From Methylacidiphilales bacterium (GTDB lineage Bacteria > Verrucomicrobiota > Verrucomicrobiia > Methylacidiphilales > UBA1321), in contig JAMFSY010000114.1 in assembly GCA_026225555.1 (NCBI GenBank), positions 1 through 64,000 on the forward strand: a DNA stretch of 64,000 nucleotides, in the 5' to 3' direction. The notes under the pieces are model-generated. The model ran no database searches. It was not told where the DNA came from and saw nothing but the letters and a program-made list of their open reading frames with translations. Position 1 is the first letter of the stretch. Each line of letters starts with the position of its first letter. Shown here in pieces: positions 45,229 to 53,069 of this stretch. Position numbers and translations under genes: made by a program.

Positions 45229-46245
45229 TTAGGTCGTGTAGGCGCGACCGAGGCCGAGAGCAGCAAGTCCTTTGCGGTATTCGATCGAGGTGCGGTCAGC
45301 GCGGATATGGACTTCTTCCATGAGATCGGTGGGAAGGTCTTCGGGGCACTGCCTCTCCACGATCTCCTGGTCCTCGGCGAAGACGCGATGGTTGAACTCG
45401 TAGACCGGCTCGAGCGATTTGTCCTGGTCGAAGTTGCGGGCGATCGGTACGAAGACGCGGGTCTTGCGGGCGGAGATGGGACAGGCCGCATTCAGGATCA
45501 CCAACCGGCCTCCCTCGGGAAAGTGAACGGTGAGCCGGGCGGAAAAAGGAAAGGTGACATCGAAGACGCGCAGCCAGAGGTAATCGGCCGGGGCCTTGTG
45601 CTGAAGCGCGGTCGGATAATTACTGACGGTGCTACGGTATTCGACATGGAGCCCGTGGGGCCCGGGCTCCACGTCGTAGCGGGGCACGACCGGATTATCG
45701 CGGCTCCCAAAAGTATCGGTGTGAATCCACGCGAAGTGGGCGACATCGAGAAATCCTTCCACCTGACGACCCGCGGCGGCTTCCATATTAATGGTGTTGG
45801 GGAAAATTTGCTGATACGACGCATCATCCCATTCCGGAATGGCCGGAAGGAGAGGTGGCGTGTCCGGTGTCAGGCAGGTCCAGACCACCCCATATTTTTC
45901 CAGCACCGGATATGAGGTGAGGCAAAGCTTGGGGGGAATGGCTGCGCCGGGATGCGCCGGAATCTCGACGCAGTTGCCCGTCGCCGCGTAACGAAACCCG
46001 TGATATTTACAGACGATATCGTCGCCGGTGACCCACCCCATACTCAAGGGCACGCCGCGATGCAGGCAGAGATCGGCGAAGCAGGAAACGCCGGTGCTGT
46101 GGCGATAGAGGACGAGTCTTTGATCGAGCAGCGTGGCGGCGAAAGGAGCGGAGCCAACCTCATGACTGAAAGCCACGGGGTGCCAGAAGCGGGCCAGTGC
46201 TTCCCAGTCGGGTCGGGAGAAAGTGCAATTCCGGGGAAGAGCCAT
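45229..46245 (-). CDS. Rieske non-haem iron oxygenase, candidate xanthine/hypoxanthine hydroxylase (2)
   Basis: 338 residues from ATG 46245, which has GGGGA seven bases upstream; ATG 46251 and 46308 are less likely. The Rieske cluster ligands are Cys60, His62, Cys79 and His82, and the iron motif is Asp167-His170-His175 (FLDVAHFAWIH). Many long blocks are identical to the gene downstream (CLHRGVPLSMGWV, EIPAHPGAAIPPKLCL, EVHIRAD, C-terminal YTT), showing tandem duplication. Both copies keep all iron ligands, so both may be active, perhaps on hypoxanthine and xanthine in turn or as a hetero-oligomer. This is the first gene of the Rieske-Rieske-uricase-guaD-cupin operon. Confidence 0.85.
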   Translation of the reverse strand: MALPRNCTFSRPDWEALARFWHPVAFSHEVGSAPFAATLLDQRLVLYRHSTGVSCFADLCLHRGVPLSMGWVTGDDIVCKYHGFRYAATGNCVEIPAHPGAAIPPKLCLTSYPVLEKYGVVWTCLTPDTPPLLPAIPEWDDASYQQIFPNTINMEAAAGRQVEGFLDVAHFAWIHTDTFGSRDNPVVPRYDVEPGPHGLHVEYRSTVSNYPTALQHKAPADYLWLRVFDVTFPFSARLTVHFPEGGRLVILNAACPISARKTRVFVPIARNFDQDKSLEPVYEFNHRVFAEDQEIVERQCPEDLPTDLMEEVHIRADRTSIEYRKGLAALGLGRAYTT

Positions 46246-46510
46246 TTGCATGTCCCCGGGAAGTAGCACGGCATATGCCACGGGCCAAATAGAGGGAGGA
46301 GAGGGCAATTCATGTCTGTTAGCGCCATTACTTGCGCCAAAACGGAATACTTGATGGCTAAAAGTCGCGAGGTGTTCGGGAAAACGGACAAGAAAGGAGT
46401 TTTGTAATCGACGCGTTTTTAAGCCCTAGCGAGCCCTCCGTTATTAGGAACAAGACCTAGTCGCGTCGGGCAGACTGCGTTCATGGCACAAGGGTAGCTA
46501 GTGCGCACGC

Positions 46511-47632
46511 ATGCTTAATTGTCTACGCGGCGCGGCCGCTTTGCTCATTCTCTTTTCTTGCGCCTTCCTCGGGAGACTCGAGGCGGACGATCGTATTCCC
46601 ATCAAGGTCATCGTTGTTTCCTGTTTCGAGGTGGGCAATGACACCGGTGACACGCCGGGCGAATATCAATACTGGGCCGAGCGCGAGAAATTGCTCACGA
46701 GCATCGATGTTCCCGGCGCGCCCCATCCCCTCAACCGGAATGCGGATGGCCTTTATGGAACCGTCTCTTCAGTGGTGCGTCCGCCGAAGGATGGAAAGCC
46801 CGATCATCTGAACGTTGCCCAGACGAGTGAACTGATCATGGCTCTTTGCCTCGATCTGAAACTGGACCTGCGCAAGACCTATTGGATCATCAATGGCATC
46901 GCGGGAATCGATCCCGCGCGTGGCTCGATCGGCAGCGCCGTGTGGGCGGAGAACGTCGTCGATGGCGACGCCATGCGCGAAATCGACGAGGCGGAAATTC
47001 CGGCGGGCTGGCCATACGGTCTCTTTGCCATCGGCACGATGAAGCCGAATACGCTGCCGGTGCGCGATGCCAAGAATGGCGGCTGGGGCGGCGCGGGACT
47101 TTCCTACACCATGAATTTTCCGTTGAACAAGAAGCTGGCGGAATGGGCTTATGGCTTGTCCAAGAATGTGGAACTGCCCGATTCGCCCGCGCTCAAGGCG
47201 TGGCGGGAGAAGTATACCGGCTTTCCGCTTGCCCAACAGCCGCCGAGCGTGATTCTGGGTGATACTCTTGGGTCCGCTCGCTACTGGCACGGCCCGAAGC
47301 GCACGCAATGGGCGCGGGATTGGGTCAAGCTGTGGACGAACGGGGAGGGTACTTTCACGACGACGGCGATGGAGCACCAGGATTTCATGGCGACCCTGAC
47401 CAACATGGCGAGCCACGGCTTTGTGGATATCAATCGGGTGATGATGCTGCGCACGGCGAGCAACTATTGCATGCCTCCGCCCGGACAGAGCATTGAGTCG
47501 ACCATCGGCGATGAATCGCTCGGAACGCTGCCTGCCTTCGAGGCCGATTACCGTGCCGGCTCCGTCGTCGCGCATGAGTTGTTGCACCTTTGGTCGACCT
47601 ACGCGGACACGATTCCCGGGGATAAGAAGTAA
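46511..47632 (+). CDS. Secreted NUP-family protein, paralogue 2
   Basis: 373 residues with a signal peptide (MLNCLRGAAALLILFSCAFLGRLEA). Shares the family blocks KVIVVSCFEVGNDTGD, TYWIINGIAG, GSIGSAVWAENVVDGD, WPYG, GD...ARYWHGP, and LRTASNYCMPPPG. Phosphorylase-like positions are Met287-Glu288, Arg314 and Asn318; the usual Asp-Gln-Gly after Glu is changed to His-Gln-Asp here. There is no membrane helix in the mature protein. The role is inferred to be outside the cytoplasm, breaking down purine nucleosides. It is divergent from the Rieske-led operon across ~265 bp, which should contain both promoters, and is followed by a strong terminator. Confidence 0.8.
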   Translation: MLNCLRGAAALLILFSCAFLGRLEADDRIPIKVIVVSCFEVGNDTGDTPGEYQYWAEREKLLTSIDVPGAPHPLNRNADGLYGTVSSVVRPPKDGKPDHLNVAQTSELIMALCLDLKLDLRKTYWIINGIAGIDPARGSIGSAVWAENVVDGDAMREIDEAEIPAGWPYGLFAIGTMKPNTLPVRDAKNGGWGGAGLSYTMNFPLNKKLAEWAYGLSKNVELPDSPALKAWREKYTGFPLAQQPPSVILGDTLGSARYWHGPKRTQWARDWVKLWTNGEGTFTTTAMEHQDFMATLTNMASHGFVDINRVMMLRTASNYCMPPPGQSIESTIGDESLGTLPAFEADYRAGSVVAHELLHLWSTYADTIPGDKK

Positions 47633-47646
47633 TCATCCCGAGGTAG

Positions 47647-47675
47647 GGACGGCAGTCCCTGCCGTCCGTGATTTT
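47647..47675 (+). terminator. Rho-independent terminator after NUP paralogue 2
   Basis: GGACGGCAG (47647-47655) and CTGCCGTCC (47659-47667) form a perfect 9-bp stem with a 3-nt loop, followed by GTGATTTTT. It begins 15 bp after the stop codon at 47632. Confidence 0.8.
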
Positions 47676-47717
47676 TCTTCAGACGAAGCGAGAAAAACTC
47701 GCTCTGTTCTCTAAAGC

Positions 47718-48119
47718 TTACTTGCTCACCTTCACATAATCGCCCGGCGAAAAAGCGGGCGTCGTGATGGCATAAAAATCAAGCGGTTCTGAACCGCTCG
47801 CCCGGATGGAGTGTCGAACGCGCGCAGGAATTCGTATAACCGAGCCTGGTTGAGCCGGAATAATTTTATCCCCGCAACGGATCTCGGCCTGACCGCTAAA
47901 GATCACGAAAACTTCCTCTCCTTCGCGATTGTAACTGGTGGGCAGAACGGTACCGGGCTGGAGGACGAAGCGGGCCACGCTGATCCGCTCGCTGTGATCG
48001 GGAGCGGTGCGGCCGACGAGCTCCTTCAATTCCACAGCGGCGGAAGCGGGCGCCGGTTTATCCGCAGCCGCATGCGATAAGCTCAGCAGGGCAAAAACGG
48101 CGGTCAGGCGAATGCTCAT
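47718..48119 (-). CDS. Exported small cupin-domain protein
   Basis: 133 residues with a signal peptide (MSIRLTAVFALLSLSHAAA). A single cupin-2 barrel is visible: LQPGTVLPTSYNREGEEVFVIFSGQAEIRCGDK, then PGSVIRIPARVRHSIRASG. Metal ligands usual for cupins are only partly kept: His of the first motif is replaced (SYNREGEE) while the second-motif His (RHSI) remains. The function is unknown. It overlaps the dehydrogenase gene upstream by 4 bp and so belongs to the permease-dehydrogenase-cupin transcript of the purine island. Confidence 0.75.
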   Translation of the reverse strand: MSIRLTAVFALLSLSHAAADKPAPASAAVELKELVGRTAPDHSERISVARFVLQPGTVLPTSYNREGEEVFVIFSGQAEIRCGDKIIPAQPGSVIRIPARVRHSIRASGSEPLDFYAITTPAFSPGDYVKVSK

Positions 48120-49069
48120 GAGACGGCGTTCCGGGGCTTTTTATCGAGGAAGCTGCGGACATTTTCCACCGTCTCGCCCATCAACCGCTTCCGGGCCGCG
48201 AAGCTGGCCCAGGCAAGGTGAGGGATGATCAGGCAGTTCGGAGCGGTGAGCAGGGGATTGTCAGCGGGCGGTGGCTCGGCGGAGAGGACATCCATTCCCG
48301 CATGGGCGATCACGCCTTCGGCAAGGGCCCGGGCCACATCCGCTTCATTCAGGAGAGGACCGCGGGCGGTGTTGATGAGGATCGCGGAGCGTTTCATCTG
48401 CTCGAGCTGCGGCCAGGAAATGAGGCCCTTGGTCGCCGGCGTCAGCGGACAATGCAGACTGATCACATCGGCTTCGCGCCACAGATCGGACAGCTCCGTG
48501 AGGCGATAGGGGAAGCCATCGTAAGTCGGCTTGCTTCGGGTTGAGACCAGGACCTCCATGCCGAAGGCATGCGCGATCCGGCCGGTCGCCTGGCCAGTGA
48601 GGCCGAAGCCGACAAGGCCCATTTTGAGCCCGGCCAGTTCGATCAGGGGAAAAAGGGAAAAGGAGAAATCGGCACTGCGGACCCACGCCCCCTCGCGCAC
48701 GGCGCTGGCATGGGCCCCGGCATGATGGGTAATTTCCAGCAGTAGCGCGAAGACGGTTTGGGCCACCGAGTTGGTGCTGTAACCGGGCACGTTGGTGACG
48801 GTCACTCCATGCTTTTTGGCGGCTTCCAGGTCGATGATGTTATAGCCGCTGGCGGTGACTCCAACGTAACGGAGCCGCGGACAGGCCGCGAAGACCTCAG
48901 CCGAGATCGGGACTTTGTTGGTCAGCACCGCGTCCGCGTCCGCGAGACGCTGGGCGATCTGGTCCCTGAGAGTGCGATCGTAATAGGTGACCTGAACAAG
49001 TTTATTGAGATCGTCCCAGGAGAGGTCGCCGGGGTTTAACGTATAACCGTCGAGAATAACGAGATGCAT
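48116..49069 (-). CDS. D-2-hydroxyacid dehydrogenase, glyoxylate/hydroxypyruvate reductase-like
   Basis: 317 residues, the length of HprA-type glycerate dehydrogenases. The dinucleotide motif is VGFGLTGQATG (~153-163); the catalytic triad is Arg236 (NTARGPLL), Glu265 and His284 (IIPHLAWAS). The H-x-A-W-A-S segment is typical of hydroxypyruvate/glycerate dehydrogenases. In this setting, the glyoxylate set free by ureidoglycolate breakdown, or the hydroxypyruvate derived from it, is the likely substrate. It lies 10 bp after the purine permease gene on the same strand, with a 4-bp overlap with the cupin gene downstream. Confidence 0.85.
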   Translation of the reverse strand: MHLVILDGYTLNPGDLSWDDLNKLVQVTYYDRTLRDQIAQRLADADAVLTNKVPISAEVFAACPRLRYVGVTASGYNIIDLEAAKKHGVTVTNVPGYSTNSVAQTVFALLLEITHHAGAHASAVREGAWVRSADFSFSLFPLIELAGLKMGLVGFGLTGQATGRIAHAFGMEVLVSTRSKPTYDGFPYRLTELSDLWREADVISLHCPLTPATKGLISWPQLEQMKRSAILINTARGPLLNEADVARALAEGVIAHAGMDVLSAEPPPADNPLLTAPNCLIIPHLAWASFAARKRLMGETVENVRSFLDKKPRNAVS

Positions 49070-49079
49070 GGAGTGAAGT

Positions 49080-50444
49080 TTATTTGATGAAGTAGTGGAG
49101 AAGAAAGAGAATCGTCAGAATATAAAGAACCGGGCTGATCGTCCGCGCGCGGCCCAGGCCGACCTGTAGGCCGACGTAAACGAGAAGACCCAGCGCCACG
49201 CCTTCGCTGATGCTGAAGGTCAGCGGCATCGTCATAATGGCAACCAGCGCGGGCGCGGCTTTGCTGAAATCGCCCAGATCCATCTCTGCGGCGCTTTGCA
49301 GCATGAAGATGCCGATGATGACCAGCGCGGGCGCGGTGGCGACGTCGGGAATCAGCAGGATGAGCGGCGTGAAGAAGAGCGAGAGGAGAAAGCACCCGGC
49401 AGTCGTCAGCGCGGTGAGGCCGGTCCGCCCGCCCGCCTCCACGCCGGCGGCCGATTCGATGTAGCTCGTCACGGTCGAGGTGCCGAGGCAGGAGCCGATC
49501 ATCGCGGCGCAGGCATCGGCGGTAAAAGCCCGGCCGATCTTCGGCAAATGTCCGTGTTCATCGAGCAGCCCCGCGCGATGGCACACGCCGATCAGCGTGC
49601 CCATGTTATCGAAGAGATCCACGAAAAGAATGGCGAAGACCAGCGGCAGCGCCTCGGCGACGTGATGCCAGAACCATCCGAGATCGAGCTTCAGGAAGAG
49701 TGGCGCGAGCGAGGTGGGAAGGTCGATGTACCGGCTGGGGAGCTTCACCGGATCGCCCACATGAAAGAAGGAACGCAGGAGCAGATCGATAATGGTCAGT
49801 GCGATGATGTTGAGGATAACGGCGCCAGGAATTTTTCGACTGATTCCGATAGCCGTCGAAATAATTCCCGCAATGACGAGGAGACATTCCGCCGAGCCCA
49901 GATTGCCGACCGTAACGAACGTGGCGGGATTGCTCACGACCAGTCCACCATTCTTCAAGCCGATGAAGGCGATGAAGAGACCGATGCCACAAGTGATAGC
50001 CAGTTTGAATTCGCGTGGAATGGCATCGACCAACTTTTTTCGCGCGCCTGTGACCGAAAGGAGAAAGAAGATGACGCCACTATAGAAGACCAGCCCGAGC
50101 GCGGCCGGCCAGGGTACCTGCTTTTGCAGGCAGATGGTGAACGTGAAGAACGCGTTGAGCCCCATGCCGGGGGCGAGCGCGATCGGATAGTTCGTCAGCA
50201 GCGCCAGCGCACAGGTCATCAGGGCGGCGGAAAAAGCAGTCGCCGTAACCAAGGCTCCGGCGTCCATGCCGGTCTTGGCCAGGATCAGCGGATTCACCGC
50301 CAGGATGTAGGCCATGGCGGCGAAGGTGGTCAAACCGCCGGTGATTTCGCGCCGAGACGTGGTGCCGTGACCTTCGAAATCGAAGAAGCGGCTCAAGCGG
50401 CCGACCGGCTTGGGAACGGGGTCGGAAAGGATGGAAGTATGCAT
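49080..50444 (-). CDS. AzgA-type purine permease (NCS2-like, adenine/guanine/hypoxanthine)
   Basis: 454 residues from ATG 50444; a TTG nine codons earlier is less likely. About 13 membrane helices. The sequence follows the PbuG/PbuO/AzgA family: RFFDFEGHGTTSRREITGGLTTFAAMAYILAVNP (with normal family spacing), the APGMGLNAFFTFTI helix, LFVDLFDNMGTLIGV, and the GTSTVTSYIESAAGVEAGGRTGLTAL block that forms the base-binding site. It imports purine bases with H+ across the inner membrane. It is divergent from the XRE-cupin regulator gene, with a gap of only ~70 bp, and leads the dehydrogenase-cupin transcript. Confidence 0.92.
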   Translation of the reverse strand: MHTSILSDPVPKPVGRLSRFFDFEGHGTTSRREITGGLTTFAAMAYILAVNPLILAKTGMDAGALVTATAFSAALMTCALALLTNYPIALAPGMGLNAFFTFTICLQKQVPWPAALGLVFYSGVIFFLLSVTGARKKLVDAIPREFKLAITCGIGLFIAFIGLKNGGLVVSNPATFVTVGNLGSAECLLVIAGIISTAIGISRKIPGAVILNIIALTIIDLLLRSFFHVGDPVKLPSRYIDLPTSLAPLFLKLDLGWFWHHVAEALPLVFAILFVDLFDNMGTLIGVCHRAGLLDEHGHLPKIGRAFTADACAAMIGSCLGTSTVTSYIESAAGVEAGGRTGLTALTTAGCFLLSLFFTPLILLIPDVATAPALVIIGIFMLQSAAEMDLGDFSKAAPALVAIMTMPLTFSISEGVALGLLVYVGLQVGLGRARTISPVLYILTILFLLHYFIK

Positions 50445-50513
50445 GCCAGGAATAGGGACCTGAATCAGCAAATGGTATGCCGCCTGCTCGCAGGAAGGAC
50501 GATCTCACTTACG

Positions 50514-51137
50514 ATGGACGACTCTTTTGATCTTGGCTTAAGACTACGCGGACTGCGCCTGAACAAGGGCTTCACCTTGCGGGGACTGGCCCGTCTCGCG
50601 GGGTGTTCGGCGAGCTTCCTTTCCCAGATCGAGCTTAACCAGGCATCCCCAACCGTCGCGAACTTGCAGAAGATCTGCCGCGCCCTGCAGATGCCGATCT
50701 GGGATGTCCTGCGCCAGGAGACCCGCCTACGGGAGCCGCTGGTGGTCCAGTTGGAGGCGGAGATGAATCCGATCGCCATGCGCTGGCACAAGGCACAGTT
50801 GCGCTATGTCCTGCCGCAGCAGAATCCGACGCAGTTCACGATGCTCGTGCTCAAGATCGAGGCCGGGGCGGAAATTCCGCAACGCCAGGCCAACCGCTCC
50901 ATCCATGAGCTGGCAATCGTCTTGAATGGCGAAGTGGAAATGCAAATCGAGAGGCAGATCTTCCGCCTGCGCAGTAAGCAAGGGATCTATTTCAATCTCG
51001 CCTTCGAGCATCAATGGCGAAATGTCGGATCTTCCATGGCGGAGATTCTCATGGTCAATTCCCACGTCTTCCATCTCTTCGAGCAGGAAGTGGAGGACGC
51101 GGCCTGGACACGCCGCCGCCGGCATGTCGCCCCCTGA
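50514..51137 (+). CDS. XRE-family regulator with C-terminal cupin domain
   Basis: 207 residues from ATG 50514, with AGGAAGG upstream at a long spacing; ATG 50472 would add 14 residues. The helix-turn-helix (~8-62) contains LRLNKGFTLRGLARLAGCSASFLSQIE, and SPTVANLQKICRAL, as in SinR/PuuR-like regulators. A linker and a cupin sensing domain (~110-195: FTMLVLKIEAGAEIP, ELAIVLNGEVEMQI, FNLAFEHQWRN) follow. Such proteins usually control amine, amino-acid or purine use in response to a small ligand. Being divergent from the purine permease gene and convergent on the phosphoribosyltransferase gene (1-bp gap), it is the best candidate regulator of the island. Confidence 0.88.
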   Translation: MDDSFDLGLRLRGLRLNKGFTLRGLARLAGCSASFLSQIELNQASPTVANLQKICRALQMPIWDVLRQETRLREPLVVQLEAEMNPIAMRWHKAQLRYVLPQQNPTQFTMLVLKIEAGAEIPQRQANRSIHELAIVLNGEVEMQIERQIFRLRSKQGIYFNLAFEHQWRNVGSSMAEILMVNSHVFHLFEQEVEDAAWTRRRRHVAP

Positions 51138-51857
51138 TCATTCGCCGGAACCGAGCTGGCAATAGCCGGGAGGAAAGGCCGCCGCGACTTCGGAAAACAA
51201 CGGCTCGGGCATCGTGCCGAAGTGAAAGCGGAGGAGCTTCGAATACGTTTGGTCGCCCTGGTGTTCCAGGTTCGTGGCCAGCATGGTCTTGATCTCGATG
51301 CCGGTGGCCTCGCGCAGGAGTTCGCGTCCATTATTCTCCACCTTTTCGCCGATGGTGAAAATCTCCTCAATGATCCCTCCCGCGCTAAGCACCGCGTAGG
51401 TCAGGGCGATGAGCGTGCCGCCGGTGCTGATCAGGTCATCGACGATCAACACCCGATCGCCGGGGTGGATGCCGTTGAGAAAGATTTTTGCCTGACCCTC
51501 CTTGATATATTCATTGGCGAAGGGAACCTGCACTTCGCCGGGCGCGCCCGTGGGCGTCCAACGGGCCAGGGTCCGGGGCAGATTATAACTGAGAAGAAGA
51601 TCGGAGATGATCATCGCCCCACGATCCTCCTCACCCACGCCGAGCGTCGCAGTGCCGGAATGCTGGATATGGAACCGGCTCAAGAGGCAGATGGCGTGCG
51701 AAACTTCGGGCCGCAGGGGCGGAATATTATCGGTGATCGAGGTCGGGAAAAATTCAAAGATCCGACCGCCTTTCCCTTCGACCTTATGGGTGGGGCGGCC
51801 ATCGAAATCGGCCTGGATCAGGCGAACGGCCTCGATGATGGTTGCGGCGTCGGACAT
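51138..51857 (-). CDS. Purine phosphoribosyltransferase-like protein
   Basis: 239 residues. The PRPP-binding motif is VLIVDDLISTGGT (136-148), as in adenine/xanthine phosphoribosyltransferases. The N-terminal ~95 residues carry TSITDNIPPLRPEV and precede a hood region; the protein is longer than the ~175-residue standard APRT. It probably salvages a purine base to its nucleotide, setting a branch against catabolism; a regulatory PRT role (as in PurR) is possible but no DNA-binding domain is visible. Its gene is convergent with the XRE-cupin regulator (ends touch) and divergent from NUP paralogue 3 (84-bp gap). Confidence 0.8.
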   Translation of the reverse strand: MSDAATIIEAVRLIQADFDGRPTHKVEGKGGRIFEFFPTSITDNIPPLRPEVSHAICLLSRFHIQHSGTATLGVGEEDRGAMIISDLLLSYNLPRTLARWTPTGAPGEVQVPFANEYIKEGQAKIFLNGIHPGDRVLIVDDLISTGGTLIALTYAVLSAGGIIEEIFTIGEKVENNGRELLREATGIEIKTMLATNLEHQGDQTYSKLLRFHFGTMPEPLFSEVAAAFPPGYCQLGSGE

Positions 51858-51941
51858 GGACTTCCGCTTATTTTAGCAGCTTCCAAGCCAGCCATCGAGA
51901 GGAGACGGGCCCGGTGGTATGTCCCTTGCTATTTCGCCGCC

Positions 51942-53054
51942 ATGAATTTAGCGAAACTGGTTTTGAAACGAATAATGCGGAATTGGCTGCCCCTGGTTTT
52001 CCTTGGCTGGGCGGTCTCGGGCTCGTGGGGACATGCGGCGGAGATCATCCAGCCGAAGGTGATGGTGATCGCGACCTATGAGACAGGCAAGGACACGGGC
52101 GATGTTCCCGGAGAACTGCAATACTGGGTCGAACGCCAGCACCTCGATCAGGCGATCAAAGTGCCGGGGATCGATCATCCCATTTTGACGAATGGTAAGG
52201 GTCTTTACGCGATGATCAGTGGCACGACTTCCCGTTGTGCGGTGCAGATGATGACACTGGCCCTGGACTCTCGTTTCGATTTGCGGAAAACTTATTTTCT
52301 TTTGAGCGGTATTGCCGGAGCGGACCCGGCGAGCATGTCCCTGGCGAGCGCGGCGTGGATTCAACTGGTGGTCGATGGCGATCCGGCTTTTGAGATCGAT
52401 AGCCGGGAAACCGCAACGGCGTGGCCCTACGGAATCATTGCCCTGGGCGCGACCGAACCGGGCAAGGTGCCGCCCAATGTTGACTTCGCCCCGGCGGCGG
52501 GCGTCTCCGACGATGGCGCGGGCGGAGTGGGGCGCGTGGCTTATAAAATCAATCCCTCCCTCGAGGCCTGGGCCTTTCAACTGACCAAGAACGTCGTCAT
52601 TCCCGATAACACGGCCATGACGGCTTCGCGAACCCGGTTCAAGGCGTTTCCACAGGCCCAGCTTCCACCTCATGTTCTGGAAGGGGCCAGCCTGGGAGCG
52701 GATCGCTTCTGGCACGGGGCGATCATGAATCAATGGGCGGAGGATTGGGTGCGTCTTTATACTCGTGGGGCGGGAACTTTGGTCATGGCCGATTGCGAGG
52801 ACCAGGGAATTTGCCTGGCCATGCAGGAGTTGCACCGGCTCGGTCGTGTCGATTTCGACCGGCTTTTGATCCTGCGGACGGCCAGTAATTTTACCGTCCC
52901 GGCGCCAGGAATCGCTCCCGCGAAAAGCCTGTTCGATGGTCTGATCGATTCTCCCGCTTACATCCCTTCCCTCGACGCCAACTACCGTGTGGGAAGCGTC
53001 GTGACGGCAACTCTCTTGCAGGACTGGGAGAAGTATCGCGACCACACGCCCTAG
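51942..53054 (+). CDS. Secreted NUP-family protein, paralogue 3
   Basis: 370 residues from ATG 51942; a nearer ATG at residue 12 is also possible. Signal peptide with a long basic start and the core WLPLVFLGWAVSGSWGHA. Family blocks: QPKVMVIATYETGKDTGD, SGIAGADPA, VVDGDPAFEIDSRET, WPYGI, GADRFWHGA, and LRTASNFTVPAPG. Phosphorylase-like positions are Glu286 (after Cys285, where the other two have Met), Arg312 and Asn316. No membrane helix in the mature part. I infer extracytoplasmic purine nucleoside cleavage. It is convergent with the ureide operon (16-bp gap to the ureidoglycolate amidohydrolase gene). Confidence 0.8.
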   Translation: MNLAKLVLKRIMRNWLPLVFLGWAVSGSWGHAAEIIQPKVMVIATYETGKDTGDVPGELQYWVERQHLDQAIKVPGIDHPILTNGKGLYAMISGTTSRCAVQMMTLALDSRFDLRKTYFLLSGIAGADPASMSLASAAWIQLVVDGDPAFEIDSRETATAWPYGIIALGATEPGKVPPNVDFAPAAGVSDDGAGGVGRVAYKINPSLEAWAFQLTKNVVIPDNTAMTASRTRFKAFPQAQLPPHVLEGASLGADRFWHGAIMNQWAEDWVRLYTRGAGTLVMADCEDQGICLAMQELHRLGRVDFDRLLILRTASNFTVPAPGIAPAKSLFDGLIDSPAYIPSLDANYRVGSVVTATLLQDWEKYRDHTP

Positions 53055-53069
53055 CGTCCCGACGAATGG

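Noticed and set aside
49296-50513. N-terminal extension of ~400 codons to the XRE-cupin regulator
   Set aside because: It is antisense to the AzgA permease gene; the helix-turn-helix starts immediately after ATG 50514, so the extension is an artefact.
41130-53054. Reading the three NUP genes as inner-membrane nucleoside carriers
   Set aside because: None has a membrane helix after the signal peptide, so the traditional family name is not supported by the sequence.
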